Assembly (NCBI GenBank): GCA_963714145.1
Contig: OY970235.1
Span: 9,920,001-9,984,000, forward strand
Direction: 5' to 3'
Source of the DNA: JBBWZH01 sp035544115
GTDB lineage: Bacteria > Actinomycetota > Actinomycetes > Mycobacteriales > CADCTP01
DNA: 64,000 nucleotides
In this document: piece by piece, positions 17,787 through 25,928 of the stretch
How positions within the stretch are numbered: the first letter of the stretch is position 1
How the letters are laid out: the number at the start of each line of letters is the position of its first letter
Position numbers and translations under genes: made by a program
The notes under the pieces: model-generated
Database searches by the model: none
What the model saw: the letters and a program-made list of their open reading frames with translations, nothing else
What the model was told of the DNA's origin: nothing

Positions 17787-18760
17787 CATCGGCGCTGTCG
17801 CCACGGTGACGGTTTGGCTCCGCGGGTGAGGGTGTTCCTCCGCCAGTGATGACTTGGCTGGTCGCGGTGATGTCGTAGGCCCATCACCGGGACCACAACC
17901 CGTCACCGCCGCCCCGAGCTCGTCACTGCCGCTGCGAGTACGTCACCGGTGCCCCGAGTACGTTGCCGCCGCCGCGAGATCGCCACCGGTTCGGCCGCCG
18001 CGGTGACGGTTTGGGTCCGCCGGTGCGGGTGTTCCTGCGCCGGTGATGATTTGGCTGGTCGCGGTGGTGCCGTAGGGCCATCACCCGGGAGCGCAACCCG
18101 TCACTGCCGCGCGAGCTCGTCACTGCCGCCGCGAGTACGTTGCCGCCGTCGTGAGATCGTCACCGGTGCCGCCGCCGCGGTGTGGGGTTGGGTCCGCCGG
18201 TGCGGGTGTTCCTGCGCCGGTGACGAGTTTGCTGGTCGCGGTGATGTCGTAGGGCCATCACCCGGGAGCGCAACCCGTCACCGGCGCCGCTAGCTCGTCA
18301 CTGCCGCCGCGAGTACGTCACCGCCGTCGCGAGCTCGTCACCGGTGCCGCTGCCGCGGTGGCGGTTTGGGTCTGGCGGTGCGGGTGTTCTTGCGTCGGTG
18401 ACGAGTTTGCTGGTCGCGGTGATGTCGTAGGGCCATCACCCGGGAGCGCAACCCGTCACCGCCGCCGCGAGTACGTCACCCGCCGCCGCGACTACGTCAC
18501 CGGCGCCGCGAGCTGGTCACTGCCGTCGCGAGCTCGTCACCGGTGCCGTCGCCGCGGTGGCGGTTTGGGTCTGGCGGTGCGGGTGTTCTTGCGTCGGTGA
18601 CGAGTTTGCTGGTCGCGGTGGTGCCGTAGGGCCATCACCCGGGAGCGCAACCCGTCACCGCCGCCGCGAGTACGTCACCCGCCGTCGCGAGCTCGTCACC
18701 GCCGCCGCGAGTACGTCACCGCCGCCGCGGATCCGTCACCCGTGGGTGACGGTCGGGGTC
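17787..18760. repeat. Gene-free array of about 180-200 bp complex repeats
   Basis: Four full and two partial units. The anchor CCATCACC recurs at 17881, 18078, 18255, 18433 and 18632, giving periods of 197, 177, 178 and 199 bp. Each unit has a conserved core of about 100 bp, running from GTGACGGTTTGGGTC through GTGCGGGTGTTC and GTGACGAGTTTGCTGGTCGC to GGGAGCGCAACCCGTCAC. A variable number of short copies of GTCACCGCCGCCGCGAGTAC follow. The core folds as an imperfect hairpin: GTGACG..GTT pairs with AAC..CGTCAC outside, and GGTGATG pairs with CATCACC inside. Unit lengths are not multiples of three, which argues against a coding repeat. It lies between the SARP promoter and the GH64 terminator. 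Function unknown. Confidence 0.9.
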
Positions 18761-18764
18761 ACCG

Positions 18765-18795
18765 CCGCCGGCCGCCCGGCGTGGGCGGCCGGCGG
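18765..18795 (-). terminator. Hairpin terminator of the GH64 gene
   Basis: Perfect 13-bp arms (CCGCCGGCCGCCC and its complement) with a five-base loop, eight bases beyond the GH64 stop. A second hairpin (CCGTCACCC-GT-GGGTGACGG, 18733-18752) closes the repeat array side. Confidence 0.75.
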
Positions 18796-18802
18796 TGGGC
18801 GG

Positions 18803-20563
18803 TTACCAGCCGACCGCGATCAGCAGGTACTGCGGGTTGCCGTGGGAGATGAAGGAGGACTGGCCGGCGAAGTCGTCGTACGGGAAGCCGTAGGCGAGGC
18901 GGCCGATGGCGTGGTCGTGCCAGAACTTCGCGTAGTAGTTCGCCGGCGCGGCCTGGTAGTAGAGGCTCGGCGTGGACCACTGCGACTGCGGCAGTTGCGC
19001 GACGTGCCGGTTCAGCGCGGCGCACATTCCGGGGTTGTTGGCCAGCACGCCGGCGCACCCGGTGACGTCGGAGGTGATCGTGTTGACGCCGACCGAGGCC
19101 GCGTAGCCGGTGAAGTAGTTCGCGTACTGCCCGCCGACCCGGAACGCCGCGTCGCTGCCCGGGGCCGGGATCCGGAACGGGGCCTGCACGGTGGCCAGGT
19201 GCTTGAATTCGGTCGGCACCTCGTTCATGAACTTCTGGAAGGTGACCGCGCGGTCCTCGGTGAACGTGGTCAGGTCCTCGCCGACGGACGTGTCGAAGCC
19301 GTCGTGCGCGTGCAGCCGCATCGCGATCTTCAGGCCGAACGCGTCCACCCGGGTGGTGTTGCCGTTGAAGACGCCCGGCCCGACGGTGAACTCGATGAAG
19401 TCGAAGTACTGGCTGGTCGGCGAGCCGAGATAGAAGTACATCCGGCCGGCCGAGTTCACCGGCATGTCGAAGTACTGCTGCTCGGCGATCGAGTGGGTCT
19501 GCCCGTTGAAGCTCCAGTAGACCTGGCTGTCCGGGTAGTGGCCGTTGGTGCGGTTCAGGATCTTGAGCATGACCACGTTCCGCGCCGCCGGGATGGTGCT
19601 GGTGTCGCCCCAGAACGCGTCCGACGTGGGCGGGTCGGTCGGCGGGGTGGTCCCGCCGGTGGTGCGGACGGCGAACTCCCAGAGCGAGTAGCCGTACGGG
19701 GTGCCGCGGGTGGTGCCGTTCATCCGGATGTACCGGCCGGTGCCGGCGACGGTGAGCGTCTGCGTGCCGCCGGTGCCGGCCGTGGTGCTGAAGATGTTCG
19801 TCCAGGCCGACCCGTCCGGGGAGACCTGGATCTGGAACGCCGAGGCGTACGCGGCCTCCCAGGTGAGCGTCACGCCGCAGATGGTCGCCGGGCCGCCGAG
19901 GTCGACGCGCAGCCACTGCGGGTCGCTGAACGCGGACGACCAGCGGGTGCCGGCGTTCCCGTCCACCGCGTTGGCCGCCGCGCTCGCCGCGTTCTCGGTG
20001 GACGAGGCCAGCGCGGGCCGGCCGAGCGCCGCGTTGCCGGCGCCGCAGGCGGCCGCCCCGATCGTGCCGAACACCTGGAACTCCCAGAGCGAGTAGCCGA
20101 ACGCGGTGCCCCGGGCGGTGCCGTTCATCCGGACGTACCGGCCGGTGCCGGAGACGGCGAGGGTCTGGGTGCCGCCGGTGCCGGTGGTGGTGCTGTAGAT
20201 GTTGGTCCAGGCGTTGCCGTCGGGGGAGACCTGGAGCTGGAACGCCGACGCGTACGCGGCTTCCCAGGTCAGCGTGACCTGGTCGATGGTCGCGCTGCTG
20301 CCGAGGTCGACGCGCAGCCACTGCGGGTCGCTGAACACGGACGACCAGCGGGTGCCGGCGTTCCCGTCCACCGCGTTGCCGGCCGCGCCGGCCGCGTTCT
20401 CGGTGGATGAGGCGAGCGTGGCCCGGCCCTGCGAGAGCAGCGCCCCGGCCGCCCGGGCCGGGGCCGCGGTCACCGTGAGGTAGCTGGCCAGCACGGTCGT
20501 GACGGCGAGCGCGATCAGGCCGGCGGTCCGGCGGCGACCGGTAGGGCGGGTCATCAGACGCAT
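18803..20563 (-). CDS. Secreted GH64 beta-1,3-glucanase with two F5/8 type C domains
   Basis: Predicted 586 residues. Sec signal peptide at 1 to about 38 (GLIALAVTTVLASYLTVTAA). Two F5/8 type C (discoidin-like) carbohydrate-binding domains follow at about 40-175 and 180-315. They are nearly duplicate, with NAVDGNAGTRWSS, DPQWLRVDLG and GYSLWEF in each. The catalytic domain (about 330-586) has GH64 features: DAFWGDTSTIPAARNVVMLK, VYWSFNGQTHSIAEQQYFDM, VDAFGLKIAMRLH, GEDLTTFTEDRAVTFQKFM. GH64 enzymes release laminari-oligosaccharides, classically the pentaose, from beta-1,3-glucan, so fungal walls are a likely target. A perfect LacI-type palindrome lies 56 bases upstream. Confidence 0.9.
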   Translation of the reverse strand: MRLMTRPTGRRRTAGLIALAVTTVLASYLTVTAAPARAAGALLSQGRATLASSTENAAGAAGNAVDGNAGTRWSSVFSDPQWLRVDLGSSATIDQVTLTWEAAYASAFQLQVSPDGNAWTNIYSTTTGTGGTQTLAVSGTGRYVRMNGTARGTAFGYSLWEFQVFGTIGAAACGAGNAALGRPALASSTENAASAAANAVDGNAGTRWSSAFSDPQWLRVDLGGPATICGVTLTWEAAYASAFQIQVSPDGSAWTNIFSTTAGTGGTQTLTVAGTGRYIRMNGTTRGTPYGYSLWEFAVRTTGGTTPPTDPPTSDAFWGDTSTIPAARNVVMLKILNRTNGHYPDSQVYWSFNGQTHSIAEQQYFDMPVNSAGRMYFYLGSPTSQYFDFIEFTVGPGVFNGNTTRVDAFGLKIAMRLHAHDGFDTSVGEDLTTFTEDRAVTFQKFMNEVPTEFKHLATVQAPFRIPAPGSDAAFRVGGQYANYFTGYAASVGVNTITSDVTGCAGVLANNPGMCAALNRHVAQLPQSQWSTPSLYYQAAPANYYAKFWHDHAIGRLAYGFPYDDFAGQSSFISHGNPQYLLIAVGW

Positions 20564-20618
20564 GGCGGCACTCCTGACGTAGCAGAAGACGTCGGTGCCC
20601 GATGCGCGACGAGGAACC

Positions 20619-20632
20619 TGGGAACGTTCCCA
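20619..20632. promoter_or_regulatory. LacI-family operator upstream of GH64
   Basis: Perfect 14-bp palindrome TGGGAACGTTCCCA, the size and CG-centred form typical of LacI-family operators. It lies 56 bases before the GH64 ATG. The cognate regulator is not obvious. The LacI gene at 21.6 kb is a candidate by distance only. Confidence 0.65.
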
Positions 20633-20750
20633 CCGGATAGTTTCGTCCGCCTATGTCATGCCGTCAACGCCCAGGACCGGCTCAGCCACCGGTCCGGGCG
20701 TTGCCGCCGCCGATCAGGTGGGTGTCGGCCGCGGAACCGGCGCGCTACGG

Positions 20751-20939
20751 TCAGAGCCCGCCGCCGCCCGGCGGGATGCCGCCCGGCGTGCTGCCGCCGT
20801 ACCTGCCCTGGTTGTCCCACTTGGCGCGGCGGACGTCGTCCTGACTGACCCGGAGCCGGCGGTGCCGCCGCCGGGCCTTGACGTCGATCACGATCGCGGC
20901 GATCAGCAACGCACCGAGCGCACCCAGCCAGATCTCCAT
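20751..20939 (-). CDS. Small single-pass membrane protein
   Basis: Predicted 62 residues from ATG 20939, with GGGAGG at good spacing. One N-terminal transmembrane helix (WLGALGALLIAAIVIDV) is followed by a strongly basic stretch (KARRRHRRLRV), so the tail is cytoplasmic, and a Gly/Pro-rich C-terminus. No family is recognised. The basic tail could contact nucleic acid or membrane phospholipid, but this is only inference. Confidence 0.65.
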   Translation of the reverse strand: MEIWLGALGALLIAAIVIDVKARRRHRRLRVSQDDVRRAKWDNQGRYGGSTPGGIPPGGGGL

Positions 20940-21025
20940 GACGCCTCCCACGGCCGACCGCGGCACCGCCGCTGTCGCCAGCTCAGACTAGGTGGCGCCC
21001 GGATCGGTTGCGTGCCGCCGCGGGT

Positions 21026-21616
21026 TCAGCGGGACGCGCCGGCCGGGTCGGGTCGGCCGGCGAGCAGCAGCGCGGCGAGGGTGGCGCCGGCGCAGCCGAG
21101 GGCCTCGTCGCCGAGCGTGTCGGTGTAGGCGGTGGCCAGCTCGGTGCCGTGCCGGATGAACGTGTACCACTCGGCCAGCTCCCAGCCGATCGCGAGCAGC
21201 GCGCCGAGGCCGGCGACGAGCAGGCCCAGCGCCCAGCGCGGGCCGATCCAGCCGGCGGCCAGCAGCAGCCCGGCGCCGAGACAGAGCAGGAACCAGTTGA
21301 CCAGGTGGTTGGCGTCGTCCCACCAGCCGACCGTGTCGTAGAGGTCCAGCGTGTTGCCGCTGACGTCGATCGTGAACGGCGCCATCAGCAGCGCGAACGC
21401 GGTCCACGGGGCGGCCGCCGGGGAGTGCCGGTGGGCCAGCCACCACAGCGCCGGCACCAGCAGCATCAGCACCGGGTAGGCCAGCAGCCGGCCGGCGAAC
21501 GCCTTGCCCTGGAACTGCGGCAGATCCGGCGCGATCGTCGCCACCAGCAACTGCGCCACGGTCGCGATGAACAGCACCGCCGCGGCCCACCAGGCGCGCC
21601 CCGGATGCCGGGACAC
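21026..21616 (-). CDS. Multi-pass membrane protein, DUF2238-like
   Basis: Predicted 196 residues from GTG 21616, preceded by TAGGGGG. About six hydrophobic segments are visible. Conserved polar positions sit in DDANHLVNWFLLCLGAG and AIGWELAEWYTFIRHGT, the His and Glu/Trp pattern seen in DUF2238/YjdF-like membrane proteins, whose function is unknown. It stands four bases downstream of the LacI gene stop in the same direction, so it may be co-transcribed with the upstream LacI operon. Confidence 0.7.
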   Translation of the reverse strand: MSRHPGRAWWAAAVLFIATVAQLLVATIAPDLPQFQGKAFAGRLLAYPVLMLLVPALWWLAHRHSPAAAPWTAFALLMAPFTIDVSGNTLDLYDTVGWWDDANHLVNWFLLCLGAGLLLAAGWIGPRWALGLLVAGLGALLAIGWELAEWYTFIRHGTELATAYTDTLGDEALGCAGATLAALLLAGRPDPAGASR

Positions 21617-21620
21617 CCCC

Positions 21621-22643
21621 CTAGGCTCCGCCGTCAGGCGCCGCGGTGGAGCCGCGGACGATCAGTTCCGGGGCCGGTTCGGCCACCATGCTGTCGTACG
21701 GGGTGCCGCCACTGAGCCGCTCGTGCAGCAGCCGGACGCTTTCCCGGCCCAGCTCGAACAGCGGCATCTTCACCGTGGTCATCGGCGGCTGGGTGTAGCT
21801 GGCCACCCAGGTCTCGTGCACCGCGACCACGGACAGCTGCTCGGGCACCTTGATGCCGAGCTCGCCGGCCGCCCGCACCGCGCCGATCGCGGCGTTGATG
21901 TTGCCCACCACCACGCCGCTGGGCCGCCGGGTCGCGGCCGGCGCGAACAGCTGCAGGATGCCCTGCCGGCCGTCCTCGGGGAAGTAGCCGCAGCGCAGCG
22001 TCCAGGCGGTGCGGCGGCGGATCCCGGCCTCGGCGAGCGTCTGGATGAAACCGCGCTCCCGCTGCTTGCCGGTGTAGCTGTTCTGGTCGCCGCCGATCAG
22101 CGCGATGTCCCGGTGGCCGAGGTCGATCAGGTGCCGGGTGGCGGTCCGGGCGCCGCCGATGTCGTCCAGCACCGCGCAGCTGCGCCGCGAGCTGCGCGAG
22201 TTGATCAGGACGATCGGCGAGGTCCGCTCCAGGATCTCCTCGAACGCCTGCCCGCCGACCTCGTCCCGGCGCTGGATGATGAAGCCGTCCACCCGGCCCT
22301 CGCCGATCAGCCGGCGCAGCACGTCACTGCCCGGCTGCAGCCGCTCCGACCGTCCAAGTAGGACGATCACGTTCAGCTCGTCGGCGGCGGCCTCGGCGCC
22401 CCGGGTCAGCTCGTCGAAGATGGCGTTGGTCATGTCCGGGACGATCAGCCCGATCGCGCCGGACTGGGACATCCGCAGCGCCCGGCCGGCGAAGTTGGGC
22501 GTGTAGTCCAGCTGCTTCGCGATCCGGCGGACCCGGTCCCGGGTGGCCGGGCGGATGCGCAGCGCGGGGTCGTCGTTGAGCACCCGGGACACCACGGACA
22601 CCGAGACGCCGGCCCGTTTGGCGACGTCGCTCAGGGTGGTCAC
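21621..22643 (-). CDS. LacI-family transcriptional regulator
   Basis: Predicted 340 residues. The N-terminal helix-turn-helix and hinge (VTTLSDVAKRAGVSVSVVSRVLNDDP...TPNFAGRALRMSQSG) are classic. The C-terminal periplasmic-binding-like effector domain runs from IGLIVPDM to the end (VDGFIIQRRDE, GHRDIALIGG, PEQLSVVAVHETW, PPMTTVKMPLFELGRESVRLL). It would repress the divergent sugar-acid operons and be relieved by a sugar or sugar acid. The GTG start overlaps the stop of the binding-protein-like gene by four bases (GTGA), so the two are translationally coupled. The likely operator is at 23909-23922. Confidence 0.92.
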   Translation of the reverse strand: MTTLSDVAKRAGVSVSVVSRVLNDDPALRIRPATRDRVRRIAKQLDYTPNFAGRALRMSQSGAIGLIVPDMTNAIFDELTRGAEAAADELNVIVLLGRSERLQPGSDVLRRLIGEGRVDGFIIQRRDEVGGQAFEEILERTSPIVLINSRSSRRSCAVLDDIGGARTATRHLIDLGHRDIALIGGDQNSYTGKQRERGFIQTLAEAGIRRRTAWTLRCGYFPEDGRQGILQLFAPAATRRPSGVVVGNINAAIGAVRAAGELGIKVPEQLSVVAVHETWVASYTQPPMTTVKMPLFELGRESVRLLHERLSGGTPYDSMVAEPAPELIVRGSTAAPDGGA

Positions 22644-23875
22644 GGCGAGGCTCCGTCCTTTCGTAGCGCCCGGACCTCGGCCACGGCGCGGTCGAGCAGC
22701 TCCGGCCGGCTGGCGCGCCGGTTGACGACATCGTCGACCATGCGGTTCAGCACTTCGACAACGGCCGGCAGTGCGGTCGTCTGCGGCATCGCCCGCACCT
22801 GCCGGTGCACCTCCTCGATCACCTCGTACGCCGGCGAGCTGGCCCGCACCCGCGGGTCGCGCCAGGTCGACAGCCGGGTGCCGTTGGCGCCGGCCAGCGA
22901 GGTGATCCGGTCCATCGCGGCCGAGCCGGCGTGCCGCAGGAAGCTCCAGGCCAGCTCGGGGCGCCGGCAGCCGGCCGGGACAGCCAGCGCCCAGAACACG
23001 TTCAGCGAGACCGACGGCTGCCCGGGGCCGGCGGCCGGCACCGGGGCCACCCCGACCCGGCCGTGCGTGGGGGAGTCCGGCGGCGCGCTGAGCGCCAGGT
23101 AGCCGGCCCAGTTCACGGTTACCGCGGCCTGCCCGGCGGCGAACGCCAGGCCGGCGCCGACGCTGTCCAGCGACCGGGCCGCCGGGTCGATCACGCCGGC
23201 CTCGTTCCAGAGCAGGCCGAGGTAGTCCAGCGCGGCCAGCCCGGCCCGGGATCCGAACAGCGGCTCGTCGGCCGGGCCGAGCAGCTCGCCGCCGCGGGAC
23301 CAGAGCTGGATCAGGAAGTCGTAGACGTTGTTGTGCCCGTCCGGGTGGCCGCCGAGCACGGTGCCCCACAGCCCGCGGTCGGGCCGGGTGAACCAGCGGG
23401 CCTGGTCGAGCAGCTCGGCCCAGGTGCGCGGCGGGGCCAGCGGGTAGCCGTACGCCGCGCCGAACCCGCGCTGCTCGGCCGGGTCGCCGAACAGGTCGGT
23501 GCGGTAGAGCAGCACTTCCGGGCCGTCGTGGTAGGCCATGCCCCAGCGCTGTCCACTCACGACGGTCAGGCCGCGCATGGACGGGCTCCACCCGTCCGGC
23601 CAGCCGTCCGGCGGGGCGGCGGCCAGCAGGCCGTCCAGCGGCAGCAGCCGGCCGGAGTCGACCAGCTGGGGTAACCAGTCCGTCACGGCCAGCACGATAT
23701 CTGTCGAACCGTCCAGGCAGGCGGCACCGCGCAGCAACCGGTCCTCCAGTTCCGGCAGATCGAGCCATTCGGTGTCGAGGGTGCCGTCCGGCCAGGCATC
23801 GGCCTGCTGACCGATGGCCGCCTGGAACCCCTCGAACGCCCGGCCGAGGAACCGCAGCTCGTTGCCCGTAGCCAT
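22640..23875 (-). CDS. Solute-binding-protein homologue without signal peptide
   Basis: Predicted 411 residues from ATG 23875 with GGAG upstream (GTG 23884 also possible). The fold is that of family 1 extracellular solute-binding proteins: LPLDGLLAAAPPDGWPDGW, GMAYHDGPEVLLYRTDLFGD, PRTWAELLDQARWF, AAVTVNWAGYLAL, VSLNVFWALAVPAGCRRPELAWSFLRH. Yet the N-terminus (MATGNELRFLGRAFEGFQAA) has neither a hydrophobic core nor a lipobox cysteine, so it should stay in the cytoplasm. It is coupled to the LacI gene downstream. A cytoplasmic ligand sensor or carrier is an inference. A missed export signal upstream is unlikely because the divergent promoter is only about 30 bases away. Confidence 0.8.
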   Translation of the reverse strand: MATGNELRFLGRAFEGFQAAIGQQADAWPDGTLDTEWLDLPELEDRLLRGAACLDGSTDIVLAVTDWLPQLVDSGRLLPLDGLLAAAPPDGWPDGWSPSMRGLTVVSGQRWGMAYHDGPEVLLYRTDLFGDPAEQRGFGAAYGYPLAPPRTWAELLDQARWFTRPDRGLWGTVLGGHPDGHNNVYDFLIQLWSRGGELLGPADEPLFGSRAGLAALDYLGLLWNEAGVIDPAARSLDSVGAGLAFAAGQAAVTVNWAGYLALSAPPDSPTHGRVGVAPVPAAGPGQPSVSLNVFWALAVPAGCRRPELAWSFLRHAGSAAMDRITSLAGANGTRLSTWRDPRVRASSPAYEVIEEVHRQVRAMPQTTALPAVVEVLNRMVDDVVNRRASRPELLDRAVAEVRALRKDGASP

Positions 23876-23908
23876 GATTGACACTCCATAGCGTCCTGTT
23901 TACCTTTG

Positions 23909-23922
23909 GAGAAACGTTTTTC
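23909..23922. promoter_or_regulatory. LacI-type operator in divergent promoter
   Basis: GAGAAACGTTTTTC is palindromic at 12 of 14 positions, centred on AACGTT. It lies between the divergent starts at 23875 and 23954. It fits the LacI regulator encoded just downstream of the leftward gene. Confidence 0.55.
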
Positions 23923-23953
23923 AGGATGCCATCTCGAACCCCTGGCGGCTACG

Positions 23954-24823
23954 GTGCTTGTGGTCGACGCTCATCAGCACTTCTGGGATCCGGCCCGCGC
24001 GGCGTACGACTGGCTCGGCCCGGCGCTCGCCCCGATCAACCGGCGGATCGGCTTCGATGAGCTGGCGCCCATCCTCGCGGCCACCGGGGTGGACGCGACC
24101 GTGCTGGTCCAGTCGGCCGACAACGCCGACGACAGCGACTGCATGTTCGAGATGGCCGCGGCGCACCCGGAGATCGCCGGCGTGGTGGCCTGGGTGCCGC
24201 TCGATCAGCCGGCGCTGGCGGCGGCGCGGTTGGCCGTGCTGCGCCGCCGGCCCGAGTTCGTCGGCGTCCGCAACCTCATCCACGAGCAGCCCGACCCCGA
24301 TTGGCTGCTGCGCCCCGAGGTGGCCGAGGGGCTCGGCCTGCTGGCGGCGGCCGGCGTCCCGTTCGACTTGGTGGCCGTGCTGCCCCGGCATCTGGAGCAC
24401 GTACCGACGCTGTCCGAGCGGCACCCTGAGCTGCGGATGGTCATCGACCACCTGGCCAAGCCGCCGATCGGCCTGGCCAGCTGGGAGCCCTGGCGCACGC
24501 TGATCGCGCGGGCCGCCGAGAACCCCCGGGTGTACGCGAAGGTGTCGGGCCTCTACCCGGCCGCCGGCGATCCGCTGGCCTGGGATGCCGGCACGCTGCG
24601 CCCGTTCGTCGACTACGCGCTCGACCTCTTCGGCCCGGATCGGCTGATGTACGGCGGTGACTGGCCGATCTCCGTCCTCTTCGGCGACTACCAGAAGGTA
24701 TGGACGGAGCTGTCCGCGGTGTTCGCCGACCTCGGCCCGGCCGAGCGGGCGGCGTTGCTCGGCGGTACCGCGACCGCGTTCTACCGGCTGCCGGCCGACC
24801 GGCTCGCGGCGCTGTCGCGATGA
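23954..24823 (+). CDS. Amidohydrolase-2 family, probable L-fuconolactonase-type lactonase
   Basis: Predicted 289 residues from GTG 23954. Earlier starts run into the operator. The TIM-barrel metal motif HxH opens the protein (VVDAHQHFWDP). VLVQSADNADD, VVAWVPLDQP, VGVRNLIHEQPDPDWLLRPE, MVIDHLAKPPI (metal His) and RLMYGGDWPISVLFGDYQKV (late Asp) follow. This pattern is that of the COG3618 sugar-lactone hydrolases such as L-fuconolactonase and L-rhamnono-lactonase. In the inferred pathway it opens the aldonolactone to the aldonate. The ATG of the next gene overlaps its stop (ATGA). Confidence 0.85.
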   Translation: MLVVDAHQHFWDPARAAYDWLGPALAPINRRIGFDELAPILAATGVDATVLVQSADNADDSDCMFEMAAAHPEIAGVVAWVPLDQPALAAARLAVLRRRPEFVGVRNLIHEQPDPDWLLRPEVAEGLGLLAAAGVPFDLVAVLPRHLEHVPTLSERHPELRMVIDHLAKPPIGLASWEPWRTLIARAAENPRVYAKVSGLYPAAGDPLAWDAGTLRPFVDYALDLFGPDRLMYGGDWPISVLFGDYQKVWTELSAVFADLGPAERAALLGGTATAFYRLPADRLAALSR

Positions 24824-25902
24824 TCGGGCTGTTCGAGCCGATCGCGGCTGCCTGCGCGATCGAGGTGCCGGCCGGGCACCGGCTTCCGGTGGCGATCGTC
24901 GGCGCCGGCGCGATCGTCGACCTGGCGCACCTGCCGGCCTACACCGCCGGCGGCATCGAGGTCGTCGGCATCCACGACATCGACCCGAAGCGCGCGGCCG
25001 AGGTGGCCGGGCGGCACGGCATCGGCCGCACCTACTCCACTGTGGACGATCTGCTCGCCGACGACTCGGTCGCGGTGGTGGACGTGGCCGTCCCGGCCGC
25101 GGCCCAGCCGGAGATCGCCCGCCGGGTGCTGGCCGCCGGCCGGCACATGCTCGGGCAGAAGCCGTTCGCCCCGTCCGCGGCGGTCGGCGCGGAGCTGGCC
25201 GGGCTGGCCGACGCGCACGGCGTGGTGCTCGCGGTGAACCAGCAGTTGCGGTTCGACGAGGGGATGGCCGCCGCGCACGCCATGGTCGAGGCCGGCTGGC
25301 TCGGTGAGCTGACCGCGATGTCCATCACCGTCAACATCTGGACCGAGTGGCGGGACTGGCCGTGGATGCTGGCCACGCCGCGGCTGGAGATCAGCAACCA
25401 CTCCATCCACTACCACGACGTCGTGCGCTGGTTCCTCGGCGAGCCGGAGACCGTGTTCTGCGCCGGCGGCCGCACCCCGGGGCAGGCGCCGACCGGCGAG
25501 ACCCGCACGATCAGCACCGCGACCTACCCATCCGGCGCACTGTCCATTGTGCACGCGAACCACGAGAACGACCGTGCTGACAACGCCGCCGAGTTCCGCA
25601 TCGACGGCAGCCAGGGCTCGATCCGGGGCACCCTCGGCCTGCTCTACGACTACCCGCACGGCCGACCGGACACAGTGGACGTCAGCAGCGCGGTGGTGCC
25701 GACCGATGGCTGGGTGCCCTACCCGGTGACCACCCGGTGGATCCCGGACGCGTTCCTCGGGCCGATGGCCTCGCTGCTGAACGCGGTCGCGACGGGGCAG
25801 CCGCCGCGCTCGTCCGGCCGGGAGAATGTCGGCACGCTGCGGGTGGTGGACGCGCTGTACGCCTCGATCCGCACCGGCGCCGCGCAGCGGCTGGCTGGCT
25901 GA
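24820..25902 (+). CDS. Gfo/Idh/MocA family oxidoreductase
   Basis: Predicted 360 residues from ATG 24820, overlapping the lactonase stop by four bases. The Rossmann dinucleotide motif is VAIVGAGAIVDLAHLPAY. The GQKPFAPS segment corresponds to the EKP lysine motif. HSIHYHDVVRWFLGEP provides the C-terminal catalytic His region. Members oxidise or reduce sugars with NAD(P). Here it may oxidise the sugar to its lactone or handle a related sugar. The first 20 residues (MIGLFEPIAAACAIEVPAGH) precede the fold and are unusual. The context gives a role in sugar or sugar-acid breakdown. Confidence 0.87.
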   Translation: MIGLFEPIAAACAIEVPAGHRLPVAIVGAGAIVDLAHLPAYTAGGIEVVGIHDIDPKRAAEVAGRHGIGRTYSTVDDLLADDSVAVVDVAVPAAAQPEIARRVLAAGRHMLGQKPFAPSAAVGAELAGLADAHGVVLAVNQQLRFDEGMAAAHAMVEAGWLGELTAMSITVNIWTEWRDWPWMLATPRLEISNHSIHYHDVVRWFLGEPETVFCAGGRTPGQAPTGETRTISTATYPSGALSIVHANHENDRADNAAEFRIDGSQGSIRGTLGLLYDYPHGRPDTVDVSSAVVPTDGWVPYPVTTRWIPDAFLGPMASLLNAVATGQPPRSSGRENVGTLRVVDALYASIRTGAAQRLAG

Positions 25903-25928
25903 GCGCGGCGGCTGGCTGAGCGCGGCGG

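Noticed and set aside
17693..18600. Repeat-encoded short proteins (for example MALRHHRDQPNHH on the minus strand, CGCSCAGDEFAGRG on the plus strand)
   Set aside because: Repeat periods of 197, 177, 178 and 199 bases do not keep a reading frame, and no ribosome sites are seen.
17787..18760. CRISPR array
   Set aside because: Repeats are long, imperfect and internally repetitive, there are no unique spacers of constant length, and no cas genes lie nearby.
18803..20563. Internal duplication in GH64 as a recombination hotspot
   Set aside because: The two F5/8 type C domains are a usual tandem arrangement. Their similarity needs no special explanation.
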